A stretch of DNA of 7,654 nt from Crocinitomicaceae bacterium (GTDB lineage Bacteria; Bacteroidota; Bacteroidia; Flavobacteriales_D; Sanyastnellaceae): assembly GCA_002729115.1 (NCBI GenBank), contig PBWG01000084.1, positions 8,615 through 16,268 on the forward strand, written 5' to 3'. The stretch's first letter is position 1, and the number at the start of each line of letters is the position of its first letter. The translations under genes were made by a program, and so were the position numbers. Under the pieces are notes generated by a model. It had not been told where the DNA came from. It searched no databases and saw nothing but the letters and a program-made list of their open reading frames with translations. Of this stretch, positions 1 to 5,714 are shown one piece after another.

Positions 1-1305
1 GTACTCCGCGCACAAGCGTTTGAAGTTGAGGTCGTCGTCCTGTCCAGCTTGGGCTTGCAAGAAGGCCAGGTCGAACTTCTCGGGCCACCCTTGCATGAGC
101 TCGGACTTCTTGAAGAAGACCTTGTGGTTGGCCCGGTCGATGTAGGCCATGAAGTCGGCCCGCTCGATCGTGTAGTTCTCGTCGAAGATGCCGCCCCGCA
201 TGATGTTGAACATCGTGTTGGCGAAGTGGCGGATGTTTCGGCGGCGGTCGGCGGTGAGTTGCAAGCCGTCGCTGGCGGCCACCAGCTCGATGAGGCGTTG
301 TGAGCCTTCCTCGATGTCTTCAAGCAACGCCAGCTTCAGCGCGTCGGGCGCCTTCAGGTCCTGCTTCAGCTGCACCACGCTGCGGATCGACTGGCCCAAA
401 TTCGTGGCCATGACCCAGTCTTGGGTAGCGCCGGCCGCCAACTCGAAGTCCGATTGGACGAAGTACGCGCCGCGCTCCGCTTTGATGTCGGTTTCTGTTA
501 CCACAGTCCCGCCGGTTTGGAAGACGGGGAGCTGCTTGGAGGACAAGAGCACCCTGGGGGAGTCCAAGCCGATGGACCACACCACGTTCGCCTTCAGGGC
601 CTCGCTGGGCTCGGCCTTGTCGGAGATGATGGCGCTCAAGGCGTACAGGCCGAGGTTGCCCTCTTCGAGTTCGCACTTCTTGTAGGCGTCCACCAGGTTG
701 CTGCTCCCACGCTGGAGGCCTTCGGGCACGCCGTAGGGCAGGATGTTCTGGATGCCGTCGAGCAGGCTGACCTTCACAGAAGCGGATCCGGTCGACGTCA
801 ACTTGGCGTGGCGGACGAAGCCGTACTTCTCGCTGGCCGCCCACTGGTATTGGAAGGTGAGTCCGAGGTCGTGGTTGACTTCTTCGAACAGAACCTTGTT
901 GCCGTAGGCGTTCTTGTAGAGGTTGCGGTCGAGGCGGTAGACGCCTTTGTTTTGGTCTGAAAAGGGCTGCCAAAGCATCCGGCGCTCCCCGGCGTCAACC
1001 AACACGACGGTCTTGCTGCCGGTGGTCTCGGCGGCCTCCGTGATCTTGTCGTCGGTGTAGTAGGGGAAGAGGGCGAAGTCGCTGTTCTTCCGGCCCGCAC
1101 TCAACCCGCCGTTGCTGGCGATGAACATCCAGTGGTCTGAGTGGCTCACGATGCTCATGAAGAAGGGACGCATCCGGTCGACGGCGCTGATCTTGTAGTA
1201 AATCTCACCGCCGAGGGTGACCTCCTCGCCAGAGGAAACGGTGTCGGGGTTTTGGTATGGTTGCTGCCCGAGGTAGATGGGCTTGACGTGGTCCGAGGCG
1301 CTCAT
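1..1305 (-). CDS. Large conserved protein, N-terminal part (possible carbohydrate-active/GH94-like); runs off left edge
   Basis: An uninterrupted minus-strand frame of 435 codons runs from an ATG at 1305-1303 to the left edge with no stop, so the C-terminus is missing. There is no signal peptide, so it is likely cytoplasmic. The N-terminus is rich in aromatic and polar motifs: IYLGQQPYQNP (about residues 10-20), HSDHWMF (55-61), SNGGLSAGRK (64-73), ALFPYYTDDKI (78-88) and DGIQNILPYGV (183-193). These read as a beta-sandwich, followed from about residue 285 by helical sequence. From memory, this pattern matches a large (over 1000 aa) Bacteroidota family sometimes labelled cellobiose-phosphorylase-like (GH94-type beta-sandwich plus helical barrel). 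No catalytic region is visible, so that label is inference. The frame stays open upstream to two ATGs at 1465-1470, but the conserved-looking sequence begins just after the 1305 start. It is divergent from the TPR gene across a 398-bp gap. The coding call is firm; the function is not. Confidence 0.9.
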   Translation of the reverse strand, partial: MSASDHVKPIYLGQQPYQNPDTVSSGEEVTLGGEIYYKISAVDRMRPFFMSIVSHSDHWMFIASNGGLSAGRKNSDFALFPYYTDDKITEAAETTGSKTVVLVDAGERRMLWQPFSDQNKGVYRLDRNLYKNAYGNKVLFEEVNHDLGLTFQYQWAASEKYGFVRHAKLTSTGSASVKVSLLDGIQNILPYGVPEGLQRGSSNLVDAYKKCELEEGNLGLYALSAIISDKAEPSEALKANVVWSIGLDSPRVLLSSKQLPVFQTGGTVVTETDIKAERGAYFVQSDFELAAGATQDWVMATNLGQSIRSVVQLKQDLKAPDALKLALLEDIEEGSQRLIELVAASDGLQLTADRRRNIRHFANTMFNIMRGGIFDENYTIERADFMAYIDRANHKVFFKKSELMQGWPEKFDLAFLQAQAGQDDDLNFKRLCAEY

Positions 1306-1438
1306 TGCAGGGAAGTGGTGGTTGTCTTGGGACCCGCGACATCGAACGTGTCCAAAGGACGTCCGGCGGGGTCGACATGCCGTGGGTTTACGGCCGAGCG
1401 AAAATATGGCTTGGAATTGAGATATCCCCCCTCTTCAC

Positions 1439-1463
1439 GGGGCATGTTCTCCACCGATGCCCC
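1439..1463. repeat. Small inverted repeat (7-bp arms)
   Basis: GGGGCAT at 1439-1445 is matched by its reverse complement ATGCCCC at 1457-1463, with an 11-nt loop. There is no T-run on either side, so it is not a standard terminator. It lies about 135 bp upstream of the start of the large minus-strand gene and could be an operator or chance. Confidence 0.3.
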
Positions 1464-1544
1464 TCATCATGAGCGTCGTGCCTCCAGTCGATCACCCCTG
1501 CCGCAGGAACGGTGTCCAACGACCCCCATCCTGTGGCCCAGATT

Positions 1545-1563
1545 CACCCTTGAGAAGGGGGTG
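1545..1563. repeat. Bulged stem-loop beside the remnant stop codon
   Basis: CACCCTT (1545-1551), loop GAG, then AAGGGGGTG (1555-1563) pairs fully apart from two extra G residues. On the minus strand it begins immediately after the TGA at 1566-1564 that ends the T9SS-like fragment. That is where a 3'-end hairpin would sit. No T-run follows it, so it would be at best a degraded terminator. Confidence 0.3.
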
Positions 1564-1704
1564 TCAGTGCACCACGAACTTGCGTGTTTTGCAGCCGGTT
1601 TGGTGTGCAAAAATCACCCCGCAAGGCAAGCCCAAATCGGTGGGACTGAGGTGCCTCGGGTTTTTCAGAAAGTCGTAAGTTGTGATCATCCCTTGCGAAT
1701 TGAA
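1564..1704 (-). pseudogene. Possible remnant of a T9SS type A C-terminal sorting domain
   Basis: Read on the minus strand, this stretch is open for about 46 codons and ends in TGA at 1566-1564. Its final residues are GVIFAHQTGCKTRKFVVH, preceded by DLGLP. This matches the usual end of T9SS type A sorting domains: Leu-Pro-x-Gly-Val-Tyr/x-Phe, then about 11-13 residues, then a Lys-Phe-Val-Val-type terminus. Further upstream, FNSQG sits where the family has its short strand plus x-x-x-G turn. The rest of the gene is absent: going upstream, the frame runs into the signal-peptide codons of the TPR gene and meets a stop at 1764-1762. It is most likely the truncated 3' end of a lost secreted-protein gene. 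A 41-codon ORF beginning at the ATG at 1689-1687 could be read instead, but a sorting domain without cargo or signal peptide would have no export role. Chance resemblance is possible because the fragment is short. Confidence 0.42.
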
Positions 1705-3329
1705 TGTCAATGATTTTGAAAAGCCCCCGTCGGCGCCTTGGCTTGGCGCTGGTCCTCGCGTTCACGTGTGTCGTCGGCACTGCGCACGCCAAGAATTTGG
1801 ACAGCTTGAAACAGGTGATTGCAGGCATGGAGCCTGGCATGGCCCTGGCTGAAGCCCATTTGGAGCTTGCGGATGAATATGCTGGCCGCGCTTTGTACGC
1901 TGAGGCACTGAAGGAGTCTGAGCGTGCGCTGGATTTGAAAAAAGCATACGGCGATGCACTGGACGAGGCGAATGCGATGGTTCGGCTGGGTGTGGCTTTG
2001 GGCACCACTGGGAAGAATGGCGAGGGCATCGCGTGGGTGAACAAAGGACTTAAGGTATTCAACGCGAGACATGACGAGGCTGGAATTGCCCGGGCCACCA
2101 CAGAGTTGGGTGTGCTGATGGCCAATTCAGGAGAAGATCCTTTGACGGCCAAAGAGCATCTGATCGACGCCCTGGCCTACCACCACGAGCACGACAACAT
2201 TGACATGCTGGTCAGGAGCTATTACGCCTTGGGAAAGGCGTCATTTTTCTTTGAGGAGAGCCCGGCGAAGACGTTGAAGAATTACTACAAGGTGATTGAG
2301 CTGCTGCGCGGTCAATCTGGTCGGTCTGAAGTCAAAAACAACACCTTGGCTGGAGCCTACAACAACAGTGGTTTGGTCTACCTCCATGCCCACGAAAATA
2401 CGCTGGCCATCGAGTACTTCAACAAGGCGCTGGAGAGTCTTCCCGAGAATGGCAACGCCATGTTCAGGGGAATCATGAATTTCAACCTGGCGGTGTTGCA
2501 CCACAGGATGTCTGATTTCGAAGCTGCACATGGACATCTCGATGTCGCCGAAAGCCTCAACGAAAAATACGGGACGGCAGATTTTCGCGAAGCCCTGCAC
2601 GCGTGGCGGGGGAGGTTTTATCTGAAGCAAGGTCGGCTGGATTCAGCGCAACATTACCGAAACCTCATTCAGGGTCTCGACGGCCAAGACCAATCCAAGC
2701 TTCCCGTGAATTATACGTTTCTGGGCGACGTGAGTTTTGCCGAGCAAGATTTCGAAAAGGCGCGTGAGCACTACAAATCGGCCATGTCGAAGAATTTCAA
2801 CGAAGGGGGGATTTTTGCCAACGATGACGTGGAAGCTGTGATTGGCGCGTCGAGGTGTGCCAAGGCCCAAGGGTTTTTGTTGCGCGCCTTTGAACTTCAG
2901 GAGAAGTATTATGCCATGCGGGACAGTGTGATGGAAGTTCGCCGGATCCCAGCGATCAGTTTGTCGGAAACGAGAGAGGAGGTTTCTCTTCGTGAGAAGG
3001 AGGAACGCCGGAGAGTGGAGCAGGAGCGCGAGGCGGCCAAGTCGAGGAACTTCCTTCAGTACTCCGCGGGACTCCTTGTGATTGTGATTTTGCTTCTTCT
3101 GTTGAACCTGGTCGTGAAGCTGACGCTGCCTTCTTTGGTCATCAAGGCCGCGTCGTTCATCACGGTGTTGACCTTGTTCGAGTTTGCCCTGGTTTATTTG
3201 GACCCCACCATTGAAGCGGCTTCTGGCGGTCAGCCTTTGGCCAAACTCGGCATCAACCTCCTGATTGCCACGGTCATTTTCCCGCTGCACACCTTCATTG
3301 AAGGGCGGATTGCGAAGGCCTACGGTTGA
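1704..3329 (+). CDS. Exported TPR-repeat protein with coiled coil and C-terminal membrane helices
   Basis: 541 aa. Residues 1-29 form a clear signal peptide: a KSPRRR basic patch, a hydrophobic core, and likely cleavage after AHA. Residues 45 to about 390 are helical repeats with TPR spacing, for example ALYAEALKESERALDL, AYNNSGLVYLHAHENTLAIEYFNKAL (around residues 218-243) and LGDVSFAEQDFEKAREHYKSAM (340-361). A charged segment at about 421-448 (Arg/Glu/Lys) is likely coiled coil. It leads into three hydrophobic helices at about 453-473, 478-499 and 514-532. The tail, with FEFALVYLDP and FPLHTFIEGR, is one I recognise from Bacteroidota TPR proteins. The architecture resembles the sensory half of TPR histidine kinases, but no kinase, HTH or GGDEF domain follows, so it probably scaffolds partners in the periplasm. 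The ATG at 1704 is chosen for the signal peptide; an ATG two codons later is equally possible. GC is lower than in its neighbours. Its stop is 6 nt from the convergent purT stop. The specific function is unknown. Confidence 0.92.
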   Translation: MSMILKSPRRRLGLALVLAFTCVVGTAHAKNLDSLKQVIAGMEPGMALAEAHLELADEYAGRALYAEALKESERALDLKKAYGDALDEANAMVRLGVALGTTGKNGEGIAWVNKGLKVFNARHDEAGIARATTELGVLMANSGEDPLTAKEHLIDALAYHHEHDNIDMLVRSYYALGKASFFFEESPAKTLKNYYKVIELLRGQSGRSEVKNNTLAGAYNNSGLVYLHAHENTLAIEYFNKALESLPENGNAMFRGIMNFNLAVLHHRMSDFEAAHGHLDVAESLNEKYGTADFREALHAWRGRFYLKQGRLDSAQHYRNLIQGLDGQDQSKLPVNYTFLGDVSFAEQDFEKAREHYKSAMSKNFNEGGIFANDDVEAVIGASRCAKAQGFLLRAFELQEKYYAMRDSVMEVRRIPAISLSETREEVSLREKEERRRVEQEREAAKSRNFLQYSAGLLVIVILLLLLNLVVKLTLPSLVIKAASFITVLTLFEFALVYLDPTIEAASGGQPLAKLGINLLIATVIFPLHTFIEGRIAKAYG

Positions 3330-3340
3330 GCCAACTCAGC
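3325..3340. repeat. Hairpin spanning both stop codons, TPR gene/purT junction
   Basis: GTTGAG (3325-3330), loop CCAA, CTCAGC (3335-3340) pairs over six positions with one G-U. The TPR stop (TGA 3327-3329) lies in the left arm and the purT stop (TCA on the plus strand, 3336-3338) in the right arm. There is no T-run. Part of the symmetry is automatic, because two convergent TGA stops always give TGA...TCA. Confidence 0.35.
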
Positions 3341-4541
3341 GCTGCACGTCCACCTGGATCTTCGCGGCCACGGCCTTCGCGCGGTCAACCAAGTCGTCCA
3401 CGTGGTCGCCAGGCGCGCCGTGGGTCACCGCCACGGCCATGCGTCGGTAGGGGCGCACCGTGGGCTTGCCGAAGACCCGCAAGTCGCTGTCGGGCTCAGC
3501 CGCAGCGTCCGCCAACCCGGTGATGACCGGTGCGGCCCCTGCGTGGGGCGCCAAGGACTCGGGGGCCAGAACCACGGCGCTCGCACCCGGCCGTTGTTGG
3601 ACGATGGCCGGCACCGGCAAGCCCAGGACGGCACGCGCATGCAACTCGAATTCCGAGAAGTTCTGCGTCCCGGCCAGGGTCACCATGCCCGTGTCGTGGG
3701 GTCGGGGCGACAATTCTGAGAAGTACACCGTGCCTGGTTGGCCGTTCTTGGGGTTTTGGATGAAGAACTCCACGCCCCAGATGCCGCTTCCGCCCAGCTC
3801 GGCGGTGACGGCGGCGGCCATGGTTTGGGCTTGCTCAAGCAAATCGGACTCCATCACGGCAGGCTGCCAGCTTTCCTGGTAATCGCCGCGCTCTTGGCGG
3901 TGACCGATGGGTGCGCAGAAGAGCGTGTCGCCTGTGTCCTGCGTCAGGGTGAGCAGGGTGATTTCGTAGTCGAAGTCGATGAAGGCCTCCACGATGATTT
4001 CGGCCAAATCCCCGCGCGAGCCTTCCAACGCGTGGTTCCACGCCTTTTCGACGTCGGCTTGGGTGCGGATGACGCTTTGGCCTTTGCCGGAACTGGACAT
4101 CAGGGGCTTGACCACGCAGGGCATGCCCACGGCGTCGACGCCAGCTTGGAGTTCTTCCAGCGACGTCGCGTACTTGAACGGCGCCGTTTTCAGCCCCAGG
4201 TCCACCGCCGCGAGGTCGCGGATGGCCCTCCGGTTCATGGTGTAGTGCGCCGCCTTGGCAGACGGCACCACACGAATGCCTTGCTTCTCGTAGTCGTAGA
4301 ACCGTTCTGTGCGGATGGACTCCACCTCCGGCACCACGATGTCGGGTTGGTGCTTGTCGACAATCGCGTCGAGGGCGTCCCCGTCGAGCATGGAAATCAC
4401 CTCAAATTCGTCCGCCACTTGCATGGCTGGCGCGCCGGAATACGCGTCCACCGCGATCACGTGTTGGCCCAGCCGTTGGAGGGCGATGACGACTTCTTTT
4501 CCGAGCTCGCCAGAGCCGAGGAGCATGATTTTCTTCTGCAT
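3336..4541 (-). CDS. purT: Formate-dependent phosphoribosylglycinamide formyltransferase (GAR transformylase 2)
   Basis: 401 aa, close to the roughly 390-aa length of E. coli PurT. PurT is an ATP-grasp enzyme that makes formyl-GAR from GAR, formate and ATP. This is the third step of de novo purine synthesis and an alternative to folate-dependent PurN. Visible signatures, in order: the N-terminal GSGELGKEV turn (residues 9-17), [13 protein letters not shown] (31-43), PEVESI (71-76), the ATP-binding loop SSSGKGQS (149-156), and the metal/ATP-site block [14 protein letters not shown] (276-289) followed by [14 protein letters not shown] (298-311). The C-terminal lid domain, with [18 protein letters not shown], is intact, and no frameshift or missing block is seen. 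The start is the ATG at 4541-4539, placed so that the family's N-terminal strand follows at once. It is monocistronic, divergent from the cupin and convergent with the TPR gene. The cytoplasmic role is clear. Confidence 0.97.
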   Translation of the reverse strand: MQKKIMLLGSGELGKEVVIALQRLGQHVIAVDAYSGAPAMQVADEFEVISMLDGDALDAIVDKHQPDIVVPEVESIRTERFYDYEKQGIRVVPSAKAAHYTMNRRAIRDLAAVDLGLKTAPFKYATSLEELQAGVDAVGMPCVVKPLMSSSGKGQSVIRTQADVEKAWNHALEGSRGDLAEIIVEAFIDFDYEITLLTLTQDTGDTLFCAPIGHRQERGDYQESWQPAVMESDLLEQAQTMAAAVTAELGGSGIWGVEFFIQNPKNGQPGTVYFSELSPRPHDTGMVTLAGTQNFSEFELHARAVLGLPVPAIVQQRPGASAVVLAPESLAPHAGAAPVITGLADAAAEPDSDLRVFGKPTVRPYRRMAVAVTHGAPGDHVDDLVDRAKAVAAKIQVDVQR

Positions 4542-4545
4542 GGCC

Positions 4546-4553
4546 GCAAGTTA
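4546..4553 (-). promoter_or_regulatory. Possible -7-like element upstream of purT
   Basis: The minus strand reads TAACTTGC, only four nucleotides before the purT ATG. Four of the six fixed positions of the Bacteroidota -7 consensus TAnnTTTG match (TA and the first TT). No -33 TTG was recognised at the expected distance. This is a weak call. Confidence 0.15.
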
Positions 4554-4611
4554 GCATGGCCCCCGTGCAGGGTGGCGGGAGAAGTTTGTGCGTTGCAGGC
4601 GACCTTGGGGC

Positions 4612-4971
4612 ATGCTTCCGATCGACCTCCACGCCAAATTTGACCTGGTCACCGACCACTGGCACCCCCACATCGTGGCTTCCCTCAACGGCCAAGACGT
4701 CAAAGTCGCCAAGATCCAGGGCGAGTTTGTGTGGCACAGCCACGACGACGAGGACGAGCTGTTCTACGTGTTCAAGGGGGCGTTTGACATGCATTACCGC
4801 GACCGGGTGGAGTCGCTCACCGCAGGCCAAATGGTCGTCGTCCCACGCGGCGTGGAACACAAGCCGGTCGCCGACGAAGAAACCTGGATCGTGCTGTTCG
4901 AGCCTCAGGCCATCGACCACACCGGGGGCGTGGAGTCGCCCCACCGAAAGACCCAGCTGAAGCGCATCTGA
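4612..4971 (+). CDS. Small single-domain cupin protein
   Basis: 119 aa from the ATG at 4612. It is a compact cupin_2-type beta-barrel. Cupin motif 1 is GEFVWHSHDDEDELFYVFKG (residues 37-56), with the expected metal ligands His42, His44 and Glu49. Motif 2 is PRGVEHKP (78-85), with His83. All four usual ligands are present, so a divalent metal site is likely. Small stand-alone cupins of this kind include isomerases, dioxygenase-like enzymes and proteins of unknown role, and the substrate cannot be read from the sequence. A GTG at 4588 would add eight residues (VRCRRPWG) that do not look like the family, so the ATG is preferred. There is no signal peptide, so it is likely cytoplasmic. It lies 70 bp from the divergent purT, and its stop is 7 nt from the convergent sulfotransferase stop. 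It does not form an operon with either. Confidence 0.93.
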   Translation: MLPIDLHAKFDLVTDHWHPHIVASLNGQDVKVAKIQGEFVWHSHDDEDELFYVFKGAFDMHYRDRVESLTAGQMVVVPRGVEHKPVADEETWIVLFEPQAIDHTGGVESPHRKTQLKRI

Positions 4972-4983
4972 CGCGCCGTCAGA
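4967..4983. repeat. Perfect 7-bp hairpin containing both stop codons, cupin/sulfotransferase junction
   Basis: TCTGACGCGCCGTCAGA is a perfect inverted repeat with a 3-nt CGC loop. The cupin TGA (4969-4971) is in one arm and the sulfotransferase stop (TCA on the plus strand, 4979-4981) in the other. There is no T-run on either strand, so it is not a canonical intrinsic terminator, but it could slow polymerase or protect 3' ends. Confidence 0.45.
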
Positions 4984-5635
4984 GCAGCCCCCTTGCGCGG
5001 AGGTAGGCGATCTGCACCGCGAACTTGACACGCTTCTTGGCCACCTTCAACCGCCTGCGGAGCGAAGGTTTGGCGCCCGATTCTTTCCGCTTGTTGTTGG
5101 CGTGGGGAAACGGCGTGTCAGGCACGGGGTGTCCGAGAAACGCGCACAGTTCGTCCCATCCGGCACTCTGGGTGAAGTCGACCACGAGCAGGTCGTTTGG
5201 GCGGTCTTTGAAGTGGTCCACCACCGCTTTGTTGTGCCGGTTGTAGACGTCGAGGGTGTGGGCCTTGTCGTCCTTGGGAAGGCCTTTTCCTCGGCCGTAG
5301 ATCCATTCGTGCATCGGGTCCCGGAGGTCGCCAATGTGGCGCGCCACGCTCTCAAACCAGCGCTCAGGATCGCGGACGGTGAGGATGAATTTGCTGCCTG
5401 GCATCAAAGCATCCAGGTCCTTGTACATGAGCGGCCAAGGGTTGTCTTCCACCGCGTCGAATTGCTTCAGCTTTCGGAGCACCCGGTTCATGTTGCCGTG
5501 GAGGTAAGGCCAAAGCACTTGGTGGTTGTTGTCCCCCACACGGTACCCCAAGGCGCGCAACGCGTCGCGCAGCGAAGAGGTGCCGGTTTTTTGGAAGCCG
5601 ACGCCGACAATCAGGGGAGAGGAAGCCCGCGGCAT
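4979..5635 (-). CDS. PAPS-dependent sulfotransferase family protein
   Basis: 218 aa from the ATG at 5635-5633. Sulfotransferases of this fold move a sulfuryl group from PAPS to a hydroxyl or amine on a carbohydrate, lipid or other acceptor. The 5'-phosphosulfate loop is visible as GVGFQKTGTSSL (residues 11-22), and the 3'-phosphate site as TVRDPERWFES (86-96), with the conserved Arg and Ser. LWPYLHG, the KDLDALMPGSKFIL strand, LLVVDFT and the late FPHANNKRK segment resemble bacterial members near Pfam Sulfotransfer_4. The C-terminus is strongly basic and ends in a moderately hydrophobic stretch (about 203-218). The open frame continues upstream to 5827, but that extension overlaps the start of the divergent T9SS gene and does not look like the family. 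The acceptor is unknown. No PAPS synthesis genes are in view. The neighbouring secreted protein hints at surface glycans, by inference only. Confidence 0.93.
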   Translation of the reverse strand: MPRASSPLIVGVGFQKTGTSSLRDALRALGYRVGDNNHQVLWPYLHGNMNRVLRKLKQFDAVEDNPWPLMYKDLDALMPGSKFILTVRDPERWFESVARHIGDLRDPMHEWIYGRGKGLPKDDKAHTLDVYNRHNKAVVDHFKDRPNDLLVVDFTQSAGWDELCAFLGHPVPDTPFPHANNKRKESGAKPSLRRRLKVAKKRVKFAVQIAYLRARGLL

Positions 5636-5640
5636 GCCGG

Positions 5641-5648
5641 CAAAAATA
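5641..5648 (-). promoter_or_regulatory. Exact TAnnTTTG (-7) box upstream of the sulfotransferase
   Basis: The minus strand reads TATTTTTG, an exact match to the Bacteroidota -7 element, and ends five nucleotides before the chosen ATG. Transcription starting a few bases past the box would fall at or next to the start codon. No convincing -33 TTG lies 17-23 bp upstream, so the call remains moderate. Confidence 0.4.
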
Positions 5649-5714
5649 GCGCCCGGTGGTGAGGCGCATTTGAATGAAAACGCAGAACTTACGCCCATGC
5701 TTAAACCTTGCGCA

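Larger units (their letters stand above)
1306..1703. other. 398-bp divergent intergenic region
   Basis: This is the gap between the divergent starts of the large minus-strand gene and the TPR gene. I find no full-length gene or RNA gene in it. It holds a possible T9SS sorting-domain remnant on the minus strand (1564-1704), a bulged inverted repeat directly after that remnant's stop (1545-1563), and a 7-bp inverted repeat (1439-1463). Promoters for both flanking genes should lie here, but no good TAnnTTTG match stands out. The nearest are minus-strand TATTTTCG at 1406-1399 and plus-strand TAAGTTGT near 1676-1683, and both are imperfect. Confidence 0.6.

Noticed and set aside
320..973. Open frames on both strands within the large partial gene (also 421-960, 188-685, 798-1100)
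   Set aside because: They are Arg/Pro- or Val-rich low-complexity shadows of the 435-codon minus-strand frame, which has natural composition throughout.
1399..1406. TATTTTCG on the minus strand as a -7 box for the large gene
   Set aside because: It has one mismatch to TAnnTTTG, no -33 TTG at the right spacing, and lies about 94 bp from the start codon, so it is too weak to list as a promoter.
1465..1470. Tandem in-frame ATGs as an alternative start for the large minus-strand gene
   Set aside because: The added 55 residues do not look coding, and the conserved-looking N-terminus begins just after the ATG at 1305.
1141..1713. Plus-strand 190-codon open frame crossing the intergenic gap
   Set aside because: It overlaps the start of the large minus-strand gene and the TPR gene, and has no recognisable domain or coherent composition.
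4588..4611. GTG start adding eight residues to the cupin
   Set aside because: VRCRRPWG does not resemble the family, and an ATG follows directly before the conserved N-terminus.
3738..4643. Long plus-strand open frame of 301 codons across purT
   Set aside because: It is antisense to an unmistakable purT. Its Val/His/Gly/Arg-rich sequence is typical of a shadow frame in GC-rich DNA.
5526..5714. Upstream extension of the T9SS protein from an ATG at 5526
   Set aside because: It overlaps the sulfotransferase N-terminus on the other strand and would bury the signal peptide about 63 residues inside the protein.
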